A stretch of 64,000 bases of DNA from Steinernema hermaphroditum (lineage: Eukaryota; Nematoda; Chromadorea; Rhabditida; Steinernematidae), in assembly GCA_030435675.1 (NCBI GenBank), contig CM059621.1, positions 7,316,001 through 7,380,000 of the forward strand. Reading direction: 5' to 3'. The notes beneath the pieces are model-generated. The model did no database searches, had not been told where the DNA came from, and saw nothing but the letters and a program-made list of their open reading frames with translations. Below are positions 22,901-33,900 of the stretch, one piece after another. The stretch's first letter is position 1. The number at the start of each line of letters is the position of its first letter. Made by a program: the position numbers and the translations under genes.

Positions 22901-24253
22901 ACATGTTTGCATACTACATTGGAGGAAAGCACGTCCCTCACCTGCATGAAAGCATTCGATTCGCGAATGAAACGTTTGAAGGTGGGACGACTGGTGAAGT
23001 AGCCTGTCCAGTAGGAATGGTTAGAACTGGCGTAGGGGAAGAAGTCGTCGCTCTTCTTCTCCACGTGCACTCCTGAGCCAGTTAGGGCATCGACGTAGCA
23101 TGAGGGAGTGGAGTAGAAGACCTTGACGGTGCCGTTGGCCTTCTCGTTGACGTACTTGATCAGTTTGTCCAGGTTCGTGTACCACGTGTTGGCGTCACTG
23201 TACTGGAAGTCGCTTCCCATGAGCAGCATGATGTGGTTGTGGCGCTGCGCCGACCGCTGCTTCTTGATGTGCTCGACGAACATCTGGACCTTCTGGTCGA
23301 CGTTGTAGCCCTCCAACTCCTCGTTGTCCATGATCGGATCATCGCCGCAGAAGCGGTCGAAGCAGAAGCCGGGAGGGGGGCCGTAGTTGTCCTGGAAGAA
23401 CGCCCCCGTCAGGATGGCGGTTTTGAGGTCGTCGGAGGAGTCCCAGACGAACTCCAGGTTCCTCTCTTGGATCCGCTTCGCCTTCTCCAGGTAGTGCATC
23501 CGCGCGAAGAAGAGCGCGTTGAACCCGAACTGAAAAGTGGTCATTGAGTAAAGCGGCAAAGAGAGAGCCTGGTCTTAGAATGGCCACTTAGATGACTTTA
23601 GATGACTGACCTTGGAGCAGAGGTTGGCGTACTCCTTGCTGTGTCCGAAGGGATCGATTTGCCATCCGACTTTGGGACGTCCACACTCGCCGAAGGTCCG
23701 GTTAAGGTATTGTAGTCCCCAGCTCATCTGGTCGATGATCTCGATGTAGTGCGAGGCGGCCTCGTCGTTCTGCACCCATCCGCCGCCAATCATCTCGATC
23801 TGCCCATTCTGGATGAGCTTCTTGAGCCGCTCGTGCTGGCGCTCGTCGTGGGTGAGCATCCAGCGCCAGAGGAAACCCGTCTCGGCGAGGGAGAAGCGCC
23901 GCGAGGGGTCCTTCTCCAGCTCGTCGATTACGGTATTGTAGATGTACTGTACCCCGACGGTCAAGAGCTCGCGCTTCGCTGGAAACGTCTCTCGGTTACG
24001 GTAGCGGTGTCGGTGGGCTTACATCCCCAGTAGTACTGGTCGACCGTCTTGATCCAGCCGAGATCGTCGTGGGTGTGGCAGATGAGATGCACGTTGAGGA
24101 CATCCTCGTTCTGGGTGTAGGCCGGACAGTTCTAAAGGCGCCATTTTAGGGGGACAGGGGACGGGGAGAGGGCACCTGCCAGGAGCACTTGTCCGCCGCC
24201 GCCAACACGAGGAGATGCAAAAGCGACGCCGCGACGAGGACGCTCGACCTCAT
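19962..24253 (-). CDS. Lysosomal alpha-mannosidase (GH38), copy B
   Basis: Tandem paralogue of 14343-18372 with thirteen exons: 24253-24176, 24131-24023, 23978-23611, 23529-22942, 22897-22791, 22745-22676, 21873-21764, 21719-21590, 21550-21116, 21074-20950, 20906-20249, 20206-20083 and 20044-19962, giving 994 aa. Signal peptide, [17 protein letters not shown] and QHHDSVTGT are all present, so it should be an active lysosomal enzyme. Exons 1-4 and 8-11 are nearly identical to copy A, introns included. Exons 5-7 and the C-terminal exons have clearly diverged (for example GWEQGT versus GWQQGT, and [12 protein letters not shown] at the end). One extra base in the 43-bp intron before exon 11 confirms that this segment is intronic. 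The intron between exons 6 and 7 is about 800 bp, longer than in copy A. Confidence 0.92.
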
Positions 24254-24810
24254 CGCACAGAGTTGTCCACTGAAACTGGGCAGAGGCGTGTTATTGATGG
24301 AAGGGTAAGTATCTTAAGTGAAAGATGGACCACAGAAAGAGATGTCTTCTGCGTACAACGTAGATGAAACAGTGTACAACAAGCAAGGACACCCCTTTCG
24401 TTGACACCTTTAAAGGGGTTGCTTGTGTCCCTTTCCTTATCAATTCAGATTCTGCACGCAACACGCAATCTGTGACTGCAAAGACCGCCACAAACAGGCC
24501 ATCGAGCAAACATCGAAAAATTACTTCCACGTGCCACAGAGGGCCAGGAAACCAAGCTCCTAACATTCTTATCATATCATTAGATGAAAAAATGGGGAAG
24601 GGCACAGATGGCCTCTTCGCTTCGAAAAGAATCGATCGAAACCGCAAAACGATTCTTGCATTGTAATGAAATACCTTGAGGACATAAAGATTTAGAGTGT
24701 GTTCCTTGCTATCTACAAGTTCTATCCGTTGGTGAGATGGGATAGAACCGTCTAGACACCTCATGGAAATTCCTTCGCTGTCCCCAACCCTCAGTTGTCC
24801 AGCCATTCTG
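24254..24810. other. Divergent intergenic region between mannosidase copy B and the 24811 gene
   Basis: About 555 bp between two divergently transcribed genes. The first 31 bp still match the copy A upstream flank. A minus-strand ORF of 171 codons (24806-24291) resembles no family I know and I do not call it. Confidence 0.45.
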
Positions 24811-26071
24811 ATGTCGAGCGGTCGATTCGCATCGAGTACGTCTCAGAAGCGGGAGACGATGTCGAAGAAGTCTCTGTCGACGCGGTCGGACTACTTCAGC
24901 GACGGGAATCCGTCGACCTTCTGCAGAACGGAGCTTCTTCCGAAGACGGGCACCTTGCGTGTCCAGTCGGCGCTGAGTTGTGTAGATCTGATCCCTGTAG
25001 AGGACATCCGCAGCGGGCGCACCTTCGAGGAGGCGGCGAAGATCATCTCGCGGCAGCCCTCGAAGGACGACGTCATCCACTTCGACATGAAGCATATTGT
25101 TCACGAGGTGAATCTCTCCTTTTGACGCTGAGTGACCCTCTCTCATCCAGGTGCCTATTTGGGGCATGAACGCGAAGCACGAGCGGAACAACAGCTTTTA
25201 CGACCCGAACCCGTGGAGACGCCACGGATGCGTGCAGAAGCTGCACCAAATGGGCGGCTGGGTCTCACAGGGCGATAAGTCCATACGCAAGGCTGACCGT
25301 CAGTACGTTTTCGTGCATCCGGGGACGCGGCCTCCGCTCTCGCCCCAGGCGCCCCTCTTCAACCACTGTGAGTTCTCGTCTCTTTGAGGTCTTCTGAATT
25401 CTCGCCTTCAGACGACGCTGGCACGGAGGCCGCCCTCAACGCCTCCCGTGGAATGCCGCCGGCCGCCGCGCTGGAGAAGAAGGCATCCGAAGAGTTCTTC
25501 TCAGCCAGGGAACAGAGAACCGAAGTCGGTCGCCAAACGCCCAAGCACTTCTTCCGGACAGTCGAAAAGTCGAGTGGACGAAAGGGGTCGCGGAGGACGA
25601 CGAAGAAGAAGAAGTCGAGGCGCTCGGCGGCGCCAAGGACAGTGAGTGTCTCGCGGACGCAGTCCTCGAGTGGCGTCAGCTCACGTTTCGTCTCTCCTCT
25701 GAGGCGAAATTCGAGGAATGCGGAGATGAGGTCGCTGAAGCTCGTGGAGCCGGTCTCCGACCGACACCCTCTTCGGAATCCCTTCGGTCTGGTCGAAGAG
25801 CGTCCCCGTTGTCCAGAAGATGGCACAGCAGAAGGCGAGCGCGGAGAGGACTCACTTCAACCGTGAGACCGATCCTAGTGATCCGACCTCCACGGTCCTC
25901 GTGGAGCCGAGTGCCGACGGCTCCTTCGATATCAGTGAGTATCAATGGCTCTCCAGAAAACCTTTTCGCTTTTCAGAACCGAACAACGGATCCACTGAGG
26001 GTACGATGACGTCGACGAATGTCCGCCAGCGTTCTACCATCGAAGTCAGCTCCGGAAGACGTAACCACTAG
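24811..26071 (+). CDS. Unrecognised basic protein, five exons
   Basis: I do not recognise this gene. Exons 24811-25107, 25151-25367, 25412-25752, 25817-25934 and 25977-26071 join in phase to give 355 aa. The start ATG (MSSGRFASS) follows a CCCTCAG acceptor ending at 24794, a possible trans-splice site. Residues about 50-135 look like a folded domain (VDLIPVEDIRSGRTFEEAA, VPIWGMNAKHERNNSFYDP, HGCVQKLHQMGGWVSQGDK). The middle is strongly basic (SRRTTKKKKSRRSAAPRT). The C-terminus is Ser/Thr-rich (STIEVSSGRRNH). A different splice of exon 3 (intron 25642-25698) would give a shorter, acidic C-terminus ending at 25866. I prefer the longer form because it reaches a polyadenylation signal 40 bp downstream. 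It converges with the kinase gene at 26291. Confidence 0.65.
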
Positions 26072-26110
26072 GCGAATTGCTGATGTTCGCAAGCGTATTG
26101 TAACGATACA

Positions 26111-26116
26111 AATAAA
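26111..26116 (+). terminator. Polyadenylation signal AATAAA
   Basis: AATAAA 40 bp after the stop codon of the 24811-26071 gene. On the other strand an AATAAA at 26269-26264 serves the convergent kinase gene. Confidence 0.6.
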
Positions 26117-26290
26117 TCCTTCCAATGCATATTGTGCCTCCATTCCCGCCTCCATATAGCGGCGCTCTTCATGTTCTTGACGACAGATGTTTTTCTATTC
26201 TATTTTGATATGCATTTGATGCCGAAAGGTAACGCCCATAGAAAACAGACCTGTGGTGAGCGATTTATTCACATTTACCTATAAAGTTAT

Positions 26291-27902
26291 TTACATGGCG
26301 AGTCCAGAAAAGTTCAGGAGTCGTTCCTTAGTGCTGAAACGAGCCGTATAAATCGACCAGCTCACAGAGATCCAACACACCTTCCTCTTCTTCTTGCGGG
26401 AATTCTTGACGCTGCCGATAAACTGCGGCGGGTGGTGAGCCGGAACCAAGTGGCCGCCCGTAGTAGGAGTCGATGTGTGAGTTTCGATGGTTTGCGTCAT
26501 TTGGAGTGTAGGGTTGCCATGAGGCGCGTGGTGGATGAGGCGATGAGGCTGAGCTGGATGCTGTACCTGCGGACGGGGCATATTTGTGATGCGCTCTAAG
26601 TGGTGTGCGATCTCAGCCATAGACCACCGATCGTTGGAGTTGTCTGCCCAGCAGCGTTGCTCGACTACCGGGTGCATTTCCGGTGGAGTGCAGTCCGGCA
26701 GCGGCATCCGGTATCCCTCCTTTACACGCATATTGACTTCGGCTACAGTCATTCCCGGGTACGGCTCTACCCCGTTGGAGAAGATCTCCCAGCACATGAT
26801 GCCGTACGCCCATACATCCGTCTTCTGCGAATACATCGCTGTCTTTAGGGTTTCCGGGGCAAGCCATCGAATCGGGACGCGACGGGTGGGATCCATTTGG
26901 TAGATCGTACCTTCGCGGCTCAAACCGAAGTCACTGATACGGATCTGAAGCACAATGATAATGACGTGGAAATGAAGAGCAGATTTACCTTCCCGTCTCC
27001 AACGAGGCAATTACGAGCGGCGATGTCACGATGCAACACGTTCTGAAAGAACCACATGAGTGTATTTTGGTGGAAGGGATGTAGAATACCTTGGAATGCA
27101 TGTACTCAATTCCCCAGGCGGCACCTAAGCACAGCTCCATCTTTTGTGTTGGATTTAGATTCGCCTTCTGGAGGTACGAGTCGAGAGAACCATTGTTGAC
27201 GAGTTCCATGACGACCATCAGCGGCTCCTGGCCGGCGGCGACTCCGTAGCACTTCACAACGTTCGGATGGTCGAAGTTTCGCATCAGCCGCGCCTCTCGC
27301 ATGATTTCCTTGATCTGTTCCTTCTTCAGCGTCTCCAGTTTCGCCAGTTTGATGGCCACATTGACGACCACGCCGTTCTTCATCTTCAGAGTGCCCTTGC
27401 TGACTTCTCCGAAGGCGCCTTCACCGAGCTTCTTCGTCACAGTAATGTCGTCGTGCGAGAGTTCCCACGGCTGACGAAGTACGGCCGTCTTAATGGACAC
27501 TTCAGCGTACTTGGTGAGCGACTCGCCCTTTGAGAGGTGGTAGGTGATCATCTCCGGAATACTGTCGAAGCTGTACTTTTCGATGGAATACTTCATTCCG
27601 TGGTGTTGGATTACGTAATGCTTGACCTCAAATGAGCAGTTGTCACTCCACTATGCAAGAAATGCACAAGCACTTACCCCTTTCTCGTCGTCGGTATTGT
27701 CAAACATCACTGAAAGGACGTAGGCGCGTGGCTGTCCAGCTACGGGTTCCGTTGTCCGCACGAGGAAGTCTCCGTTCGTGCGTAGCATGAGGCGAATGTC
27801 CTGTGATACAGTATTGTCAATGTGACCAATGAAACGGATGCGTACCTCACGAGGCAGCAAGCCATGATAGTACTGCTCCGAGAGCAGCGCCGCGTCAGCC
27901 AT
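26291..27902 (-). CDS. SH2 domain non-receptor tyrosine kinase, Fes/Fer (SPE-8-like) group
   Basis: Cytoplasmic protein-tyrosine kinase, 482 aa, exons 27902-27846, 27800-27678, 27650-27090, 27042-26989 and 26944-26291. The SH2 domain spans about residues 9-90 (YYHGLLPRE, then NGDFLVRTTEP with the phosphotyrosine-binding Arg). The kinase domain follows: GEGAFGEV loop, VAIKLAKLE lysine, HRDIAARN catalytic loop (in the 54-bp exon 4), SDFGLS, and RWLAPETLKTAMYS. All catalytic residues are present. A proline/histidine-rich tail of about 90 residues ends the protein. The compact SH2-kinase layout without an F-BAR region is typical of the kinases expanded in nematodes, several of which act in sperm (SPE-8). 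Divergent promoter shared with the MSP gene supports male germ-line expression, which is inference. Confidence 0.92.
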
Positions 27903-28168
27903 CAGATGGTTTCGTCGACAGTTGGCGCAGTCAGCGACCGAGTGGCACGATCTTCGAAACACAACTGGCCAACTCCAAAGGACAGCTGCCTTATAAGCGC
28001 GACAGAGTCGAATCGTCTAGACCGCCCTTCCATCCAAACTCTGCAAACAAAAACATTTAGCACATAACAGACAGGACAGCGAGAGATCTCTGTCTGGCGA
28101 ATGAGACGCGAACAGCTAGAAGGGTATAAAAGAGATCGCTCCGGGGGATTCGTCAGACAGCAGCAGCA
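27903..28168. promoter_or_regulatory. Bidirectional 266-bp promoter between kinase and MSP genes
   Basis: The two start codons point away from each other across 266 bp. On the MSP side a TATAAAA box lies at 28125-28131, 38 bp before the ATG. An AGATCT palindrome lies at 28084-28089; AGATCT/GATA-type elements are known from nematode sperm-gene promoters. Function is inferred. Confidence 0.6.
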
Positions 28169-28552
28169 ATGGCTCAATCCGTTCCCCCTGGAGATATCAA
28201 CACCCAGCCCGGCTCGAAGATCGTCTTCAACGCCCCGTACGACGACAAGCACACCTACCACATCAAGATCACCAACGCTGGAGGACGCCGCATCGGATGG
28301 GCCATCAAGACCACCAACATGAAGCGCCTCGGAGTCGACCCTCCCTGTGGAGTCCTGGACCCCAAGGAGAACGTGCTGATGGCCGTCTCGTGCGACTCGT
28401 TCGCCTACGGACAGGAGGACACCAACAACGACCGCATCACCATCGAGTGGACCAACACCCCTGACGGTGCCGCCAAGCAGTTCCGCCGCGAGTGGTTCCA
28501 GGGAGACGGAATGGTCCGCCGCAAGAACCTCCCCATCGAGTACAACCCCTAA
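28169..28552 (+). CDS. msp: Major sperm protein (MSP)
   Basis: Complete single-exon gene for a 127-residue MSP, the canonical length. MSP polymerises into the filaments that drive crawling of amoeboid nematode sperm and is also released as a signal for oocyte maturation. The start [20 protein letters not shown], the core [20 protein letters not shown] and [18 protein letters not shown], and the end [13 protein letters not shown] match the family almost residue for residue. Codons are strongly GC-ending, as in highly expressed genes. A TATA box lies 38 bp upstream and AATAAA 31 bp after the stop. Intronless structure is usual for MSP genes. It is the best evidence that the DNA is from a nematode. 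Confidence 0.99.
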   Translation: MAQSVPPGDINTQPGSKIVFNAPYDDKHTYHIKITNAGGRRIGWAIKTTNMKRLGVDPPCGVLDPKENVLMAVSCDSFAYGQEDTNNDRITIEWTNTPDGAAKQFRREWFQGDGMVRRKNLPIEYNP

Positions 28553-28582
28553 GCTGTGATCCGTGCTTCTGTGCTGGATTGT

Positions 28583-28588
28583 AATAAA
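28583..28588 (+). terminator. Polyadenylation signal of the MSP gene
   Basis: AATAAA 30 bases after the MSP stop codon, followed by a T-rich stretch. Confidence 0.75.
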
Positions 28589-29248
28589 AGTTTTTTGCTA
28601 ATTTGCTTCTGTGTTGATCTTGTTCGATTTCACGACGTTTTATCTCGCTTGCCGATGTAGATTGGTTCAAAAACGAAAACCCTTTTTTCGTACGCCAATT
28701 CATTTCAACGTTGGGTTTTTTTGGCCTCGGTCTCTGTGTTCGTTGGTTTGCAAGCCCTGTTGATTTACTGCGGAATGCATGTACTTGCGTATCGGACAAC
28801 CGCCACTACAACTGCTACGGTGATGCACGTTTTGCTTTTTCGTTTCAGGTCATGTTTCACCGCCGTTTTCATAGTACAAACATGAGATGAACTGGCTTGG
28901 GGCCGAGAATAAACCCGATGAACCGAGAATCAGGGAAAAGAGACGATGTAGTTCAGAAAGTTCACGTTGACTACAACTTCACGTCAACTTCGAATACAAA
29001 TTCTGGAAGTTTTTCAAATTTTTCGAACTCCCATTTTATTGTGCGTCCCAAATCCCAATTTCTTTGTGTCTGGCGACTTACGAGATCTCTCCAGTGGAGA
29101 CACGCGAATGGGGTGCAGCCGCCAGCACAACTACACGTTTTGCTCGCGGTCCACAAAATAAAAAGACGTGTCCGTAGCATTGTTATCACTTTCAGGTTTA
29201 CCCTGTAAACGGTCATTGGTGCGAAGCACACGTTCTTACAAAGTCAAC
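28589..29248. other. Intergenic, upstream of the coiled-coil gene
   Basis: About 660 bp after the MSP polyadenylation signal. Presumably contains the promoter of the gene starting at 29249. No ORF or RNA gene that I can support. Confidence 0.5.
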
Positions 29249-32164
29249 ATGGATGTCAACAAAGCTTTGGCTCTTACAGAGTGGGTAAGAACCTCCATTT
29301 ATCTGCGGATGCTCAGTTCTAATTTAGCTCAACTTGTTCGGCGACCTCGTTGGACTGCCTCATGTGAGGGAACTCGGCGAGTTCGTCAGCGGTCAGCACT
29401 TGTCCACGGTCTTCACCTTCATGTATGCTTGCCGTTTATTCGCCTTCCGCTATGGTCACTCTATTCCAGGAAAGAAAAAGCTTTGCCGAAGGAACCCTCG
29501 GAAAAGATCCTGAACCGGCGCGAGTTTTTCGAAAACTTGCTTGACCACTTAATGAAACTAGAGAGTGTTTCACCGAACAAGTACTACAGTGAATTGAAGG
29601 CCACAGCAGCGGGTTATGGACAGAGTGACGAGATCGCCAAGGTAAATGGTCACAGTGGTGCATTTGCAGTACGTGCTGCGAGCATTTCAGTTCTTGGCGA
29701 TCATTCTGTACGAAATTCGAATGAACGATGACCTACAGACTGCAGCGTTTGATGTGATCCTGCCCAAGTTGACCGAGAGAAGCAGAATGGAACTTGCGGA
29801 ATTGGTACTTTCGTGTTCAACTTACTGGTCTTTTCATTGCTTGAATTCAGATGGACTATCTAGACGATAGTTCCCAGTGGCTCAGCAGCAGTAACTGGAC
29901 CGCTATAATCAGGAAACAGCCACTTGAAAACGAGAATATCTTAGCTGGAATTCATCCACCAACGCCTTGCACTCCTTTGAATTTTCGCACGCCTTTGCGG
30001 GATCCCACAAAATCCATTACTGGCCGTTTGTGTGCCGCTTACACCGGGAACAGTGACGTCTCAGTTCTGCGCGACTCTCCAAACCTCCGTGAACACCGAC
30101 AGAGAAGGCGGATCGAGGAGCAGCAAAACGAGATCAAGAGACTCAAGTCCGAGATGAACGAGATAAGGCACGAATTGGATCACGCTCGCCACACCAAAAC
30201 TGAGTTCAAGCGGGAATACGAGCAGCTCTTGAACCACAACGAGAAGCTCCTGAACAGTCTCCGCGAAAAGGAGAGCGAGAAGAATGTGATGCAAGACAAG
30301 CTGGAGGCAACAGAACTGAAGCTGACTTTCCTGAGGGAACGAAAGGAAGAGAGCGATGACAAGGTCAAGGAATACCGCCAACTCCTGATGAAGAACAGCG
30401 AACTGAGGGGCGAGTTAGACAAAGCGGAAGAAAGCAACATGAAGTTGATAGCCACCAATCAGGATCTTGAAGATCAGCTGATGAAGATTTCGTGGAAAGT
30501 TGGTCAGCTGGAGCGAGAGCTTTCTGATGCAAAGGAGGAAGCCGCTGTGGCCCGTGACGTATGTCAACTTGGCCAATATTTATGTATCGCCGTTGTTTAG
30601 AAATCAGTGCGTTTGGAGCAAACATTGAAGGAGCGCGATATCGCAATTAAAAGCACCAGGATCCAGCTAGCAAACGAACAGAAAGAGCACGAGGAGTGCC
30701 GAAACAAGCTGCAGAATCTGATTTTCGACACTGAAGAGAGCAGTCGCCTCATGGAACAAGAGAACCTGGGATTGGCTCTGATGAAAGAAGAGGGATCAAA
30801 ATACATGCAGCGCATCGATGCGCTAGAGGCAAAGGTTCTTCCGAAGGTGGACGAGGCAGCAGAGCGCGATGCCAAGCTGCGGGCCCAAAACCAAAGTTTG
30901 GAAGATGAAATGTCGAAGATTTTACGGAGACTGCGCCAATTGGAACACGAGCTCGCTGGTGTGAAAGAAGAAAAATCAGTTGTATCGCGCGAGGTACTCC
31001 TTTAACTGTGCAACTCTTTCTATATGTTTGAATTCAGAAATCATTTAACCTGGAACAAACGATGAAAGAACGCAGCGCTTTGTCATGGAACATCACGGAG
31101 GTCGAGGGAAGCGTCTTCCAGAAATACCATTTGGATATAGAAGACGAAGACATCTGGATGCAGCAGTCGCTCACCGACGGAAAAATCCAGTCTTTAAGTG
31201 TAAATAATTCTTTCCAGCTTTCTTGGTAAATAATGTGTATTATGTCTTTGCTTTGTGGGTTGAACACTGCGTGGGTTCACATACTTGTCCCTAAAGTTTA
31301 TACGTCTGTTTGCTCCGAGCTCAGCTCATGCATGGCTCATGAGGTCAGTTCGACCAGCACTACTGTCTAGTCTTTGCACGACAATGCAGGAGCCGATTGG
31401 AAGAGACTACAGGGCCCACAACGGCCACTTTGAAGGCAACTTCGCGCTGACCGGTCGATCGGTGCGATGTCTTCCCTCTCGGAAAATGATTCGTCGGCCG
31501 TCGGCGTCAACAAGGTGAGTTCTCCACTGGATGTCTGTTAACCTCCTCTGGAAACAGGATCGTTGCAGTCGACGCGTTCGCAAACCGATCAGAGGACTGG
31601 ACCTGATGGCGGATATCATAGGACAATTTGAAGAGACTCTGAAGGAGCTGGAAGCAGAAGCGCCTCTACTCCATCAGAAGAAGGTCCTGGAGAATCCTGG
31701 AGAAGAAACACCACACGTGGACACACAGGTTTCGCTGATTCGCTCCGGCGACAGTATTTTAAACACGACCTCCGATGCAGTTCAGGAAGGGTACGACACT
31801 GTCCGCCAGTATTGACTGTCCTGATTTTGCAGATCGATCTCAAAGCTGCAGAGCTCTTCGGCCACCGAATCCTTCGACACCTCGCGCATTCCGACTTCCG
31901 TCGTTTCGCCAATCAGTTCCCACGCGACCTCCAACTTCACGACTACTTCTGTAAACCGCGGAACAGCGCAGGTTTGTTTACTTTTTTTTGGAAATTCCAT
32001 GAAACTATTTGTCTTTGCAGGGTGAAACGTCCCAGGTCGGCTGTTTCTTCACGATCATCGACAAGGACAATCAGAGGAAGACGATCAACGTAGTTCTGCA
32101 CTGCGCCGATGGCGAACCGACCGCAGTCTTCATCAACGGAAGAGAGGCGCGCTTCGTCCAGTAG
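29249..32164 (+). CDS. Long coiled-coil protein with helical N-terminal domain (LIN-5/NuMA- or Hook-like)
   Basis: Eleven exons: 29249-29284, 29328-29422, 29470-29641, 29670-29804, 29851-30558, 30601-30993, 31038-31199, 31390-31514, 31569-31790, 31833-31971 and 32021-32164, giving 776 aa with every join in phase. Residues 1-145 form a compact helical domain (TEWLNLFGDLVGLPHVREL, YVLRAFQFLAIILYEIR), resembling the CH-like heads of Hook and NuMA proteins. A coiled coil of about 300 residues follows (exons 5-7), with a repeated exon start KS(V/F)xLEQTxKER in exons 6 and 7. Then comes a Ser/Thr-rich linker, and a compact C-terminus (GCFFTIIDKDNQRKTINVV). No membrane segment. Size and layout recall C. 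elegans LIN-5, which links dynein to the cortex in spindle positioning, or the hook protein ZYG-12; this is a suggestion, not an identification. Its stop is 85 bp from the convergent transporter gene. Confidence 0.75.
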
Positions 32165-32248
32165 ATGTTGATAAATAATTGGTGTATAAACAACGATGCA
32201 CAAAAAGGAAGACAGAGAAAATGGTTTTATGACTATTTCTATCTATTT

Positions 32249-33900
32249 CTACGCTATCACTGCACACATTGGCCTTTTTGTTGGAGCAGAGTCTGTGACC
32301 TTCGCCCACTCTTCGACTTCTGCCGATCCAAAAATCGCGAAGAAGATCGCCACGACGACGTTGATTACGGCCATCACAAGAAAGATGAGACTCCACGCGG
32401 ACCTCGAATTCTGAATGCTCCTGAAGAGCGCACACTGAGAACCACCTACTTCTTGGAGGACCGAAGCAACAAGACCAGGCGCGGCAGAGGAAGCGATGAG
32501 GGCGACGAACATCGTCAGGGCGTACAGGCCTCCAGAATAGGCAGGCGCGATGCTGAGAGCACTTGTGTGCATCCCTGGGGAGATGAGGGAACCGCAGATG
32601 CCGTGCAGGGTGAGGAGGGCGGCCGCGAGGGCCACTCGGTGGTTGTCGGCGAAGAGACCGAGGCCGAAGAAGCAGAAGGCGCTCCCGAAGTTGGAAGCCG
32701 CCTGGAAGATTCTGACGGAGACGCTGTGGGAGATCACTCTCCGGCGTTTGAGGAAGTCGGCGAGGCCCGAGATCGGGATCTTGGCGACAATCTGAGCGAA
32801 GTAGGGGAGCGAGGTGATGAGCCCGTTCTGGAGAGGCTTTGAGTGACCCTGGGATTACGGTACAAACTTGCCGTTTGGATGTCGACGCGAAGGACGTCGC
32901 GGGCAAAGGAGGCCGTGTAGAAGGTCATGATCTGCTGTTGGGCGGTGAGGGAGACCCTCACGAGGAGGACGGCGAGGACGGCGGGAGACGCCAGGGCGCG
33001 GCGCCACGGGAAGAGCGCCTGAATCTCGAAAGTGATCTCGATCCTCTGGCCGGTGAATACCTTCTTGTCCGTCCTCTCCCGGTCCATGTTCTGCACTATA
33101 TATTTCAGCTCCTCTGGCCCGATCAATCGACTCTCTTCGGCACAGTTCGAGCCGAACACCATCCAGGCAACGCCCCACCCCACGGTTACGGTAGCGTAAA
33201 CGTAGTAGACAAGAGGCCAACCGCCCAGCAGGTGAGAGGAGCAGAGTGGAGGCGCCGAGAGGCCGAGGAGCACGCCTCCCAGTTGGTGGCCGAGGGTGAA
33301 GATCGCATTGAGAGTGGACCTCTCGTCGGGGACGAACCAACGGGCGGCGAGCGAAGTCAGCGAGGGCATCATGAATCCCTAGAAGCACTAGGTCGTCTCG
33401 AAAGACAAGGGGCGACTTACATTGGCAACTCCTACTGCAAATCGGGACGCAACGAACCCATACGGCGAGTTCTCTGCGATCAGAGGGGACAAGTAGGTGA
33501 TCGCGGCACTGGCCATGAGGGCCGAAAATACGATAGTCTTGGGGATGCACCTGTCCGCCAGCAGCCCTGAGGGAAGCAGCACCAGAAGAGCGCCGAGTGA
33601 AGTCGCCGAGAACATGAGGCCCTGTAGGGAGGCGTCCCACTCGAGGGACCCGTTGTAGCCGAAGGGGTTTTCTGATAGCGTGTCCTCCTCGGAGGAGTCC
33701 CTGGCACTCTCCACAGTCGTTGAGTTGACCATGCAGACGATGGTCATGCCGAGGTTCGCGCGCATGGCCAAGGCGCACATCTTGGCGAAGGCGAGAAGGA
33801 GCGTGATGCGGAGACGGATGGATCTGAGAGCGAAGAGCGGAGGACGCTTGGTGACATTCTGTGTGACAACCCGATGAGAACTCATTGAGGAAAGGAACAT
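32249..33900 (-). CDS. SLC17-family major facilitator transporter
   Basis: Multi-pass anion transporter of the sodium-phosphate / vesicular glutamate family, 523 aa, exons 33900-33421, 33378-32887 and 32848-32249. Typical SLC17 blocks: an N-terminal helix after a basic leader, LGMTIVCMVNSTT (loop with N-glycosylation site), WDASLQGLMFSATSLGALLV, the cytoplasmic PSGLLADR (MFS motif A), PSLTSLAARWFVPDERS, NGLITSLPYFAQIVAKIP and SGLADFLKRR. About twelve hydrophobic segments are visible. Exon 2 ends at a GTCGAC donor, which is not ideal, but it is the only nearby solution that keeps phase. Family members move phosphate, urate, sialic acid or glutamate; the substrate cannot be told from sequence. 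Start could also be the Met at 33885. Confidence 0.9.
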
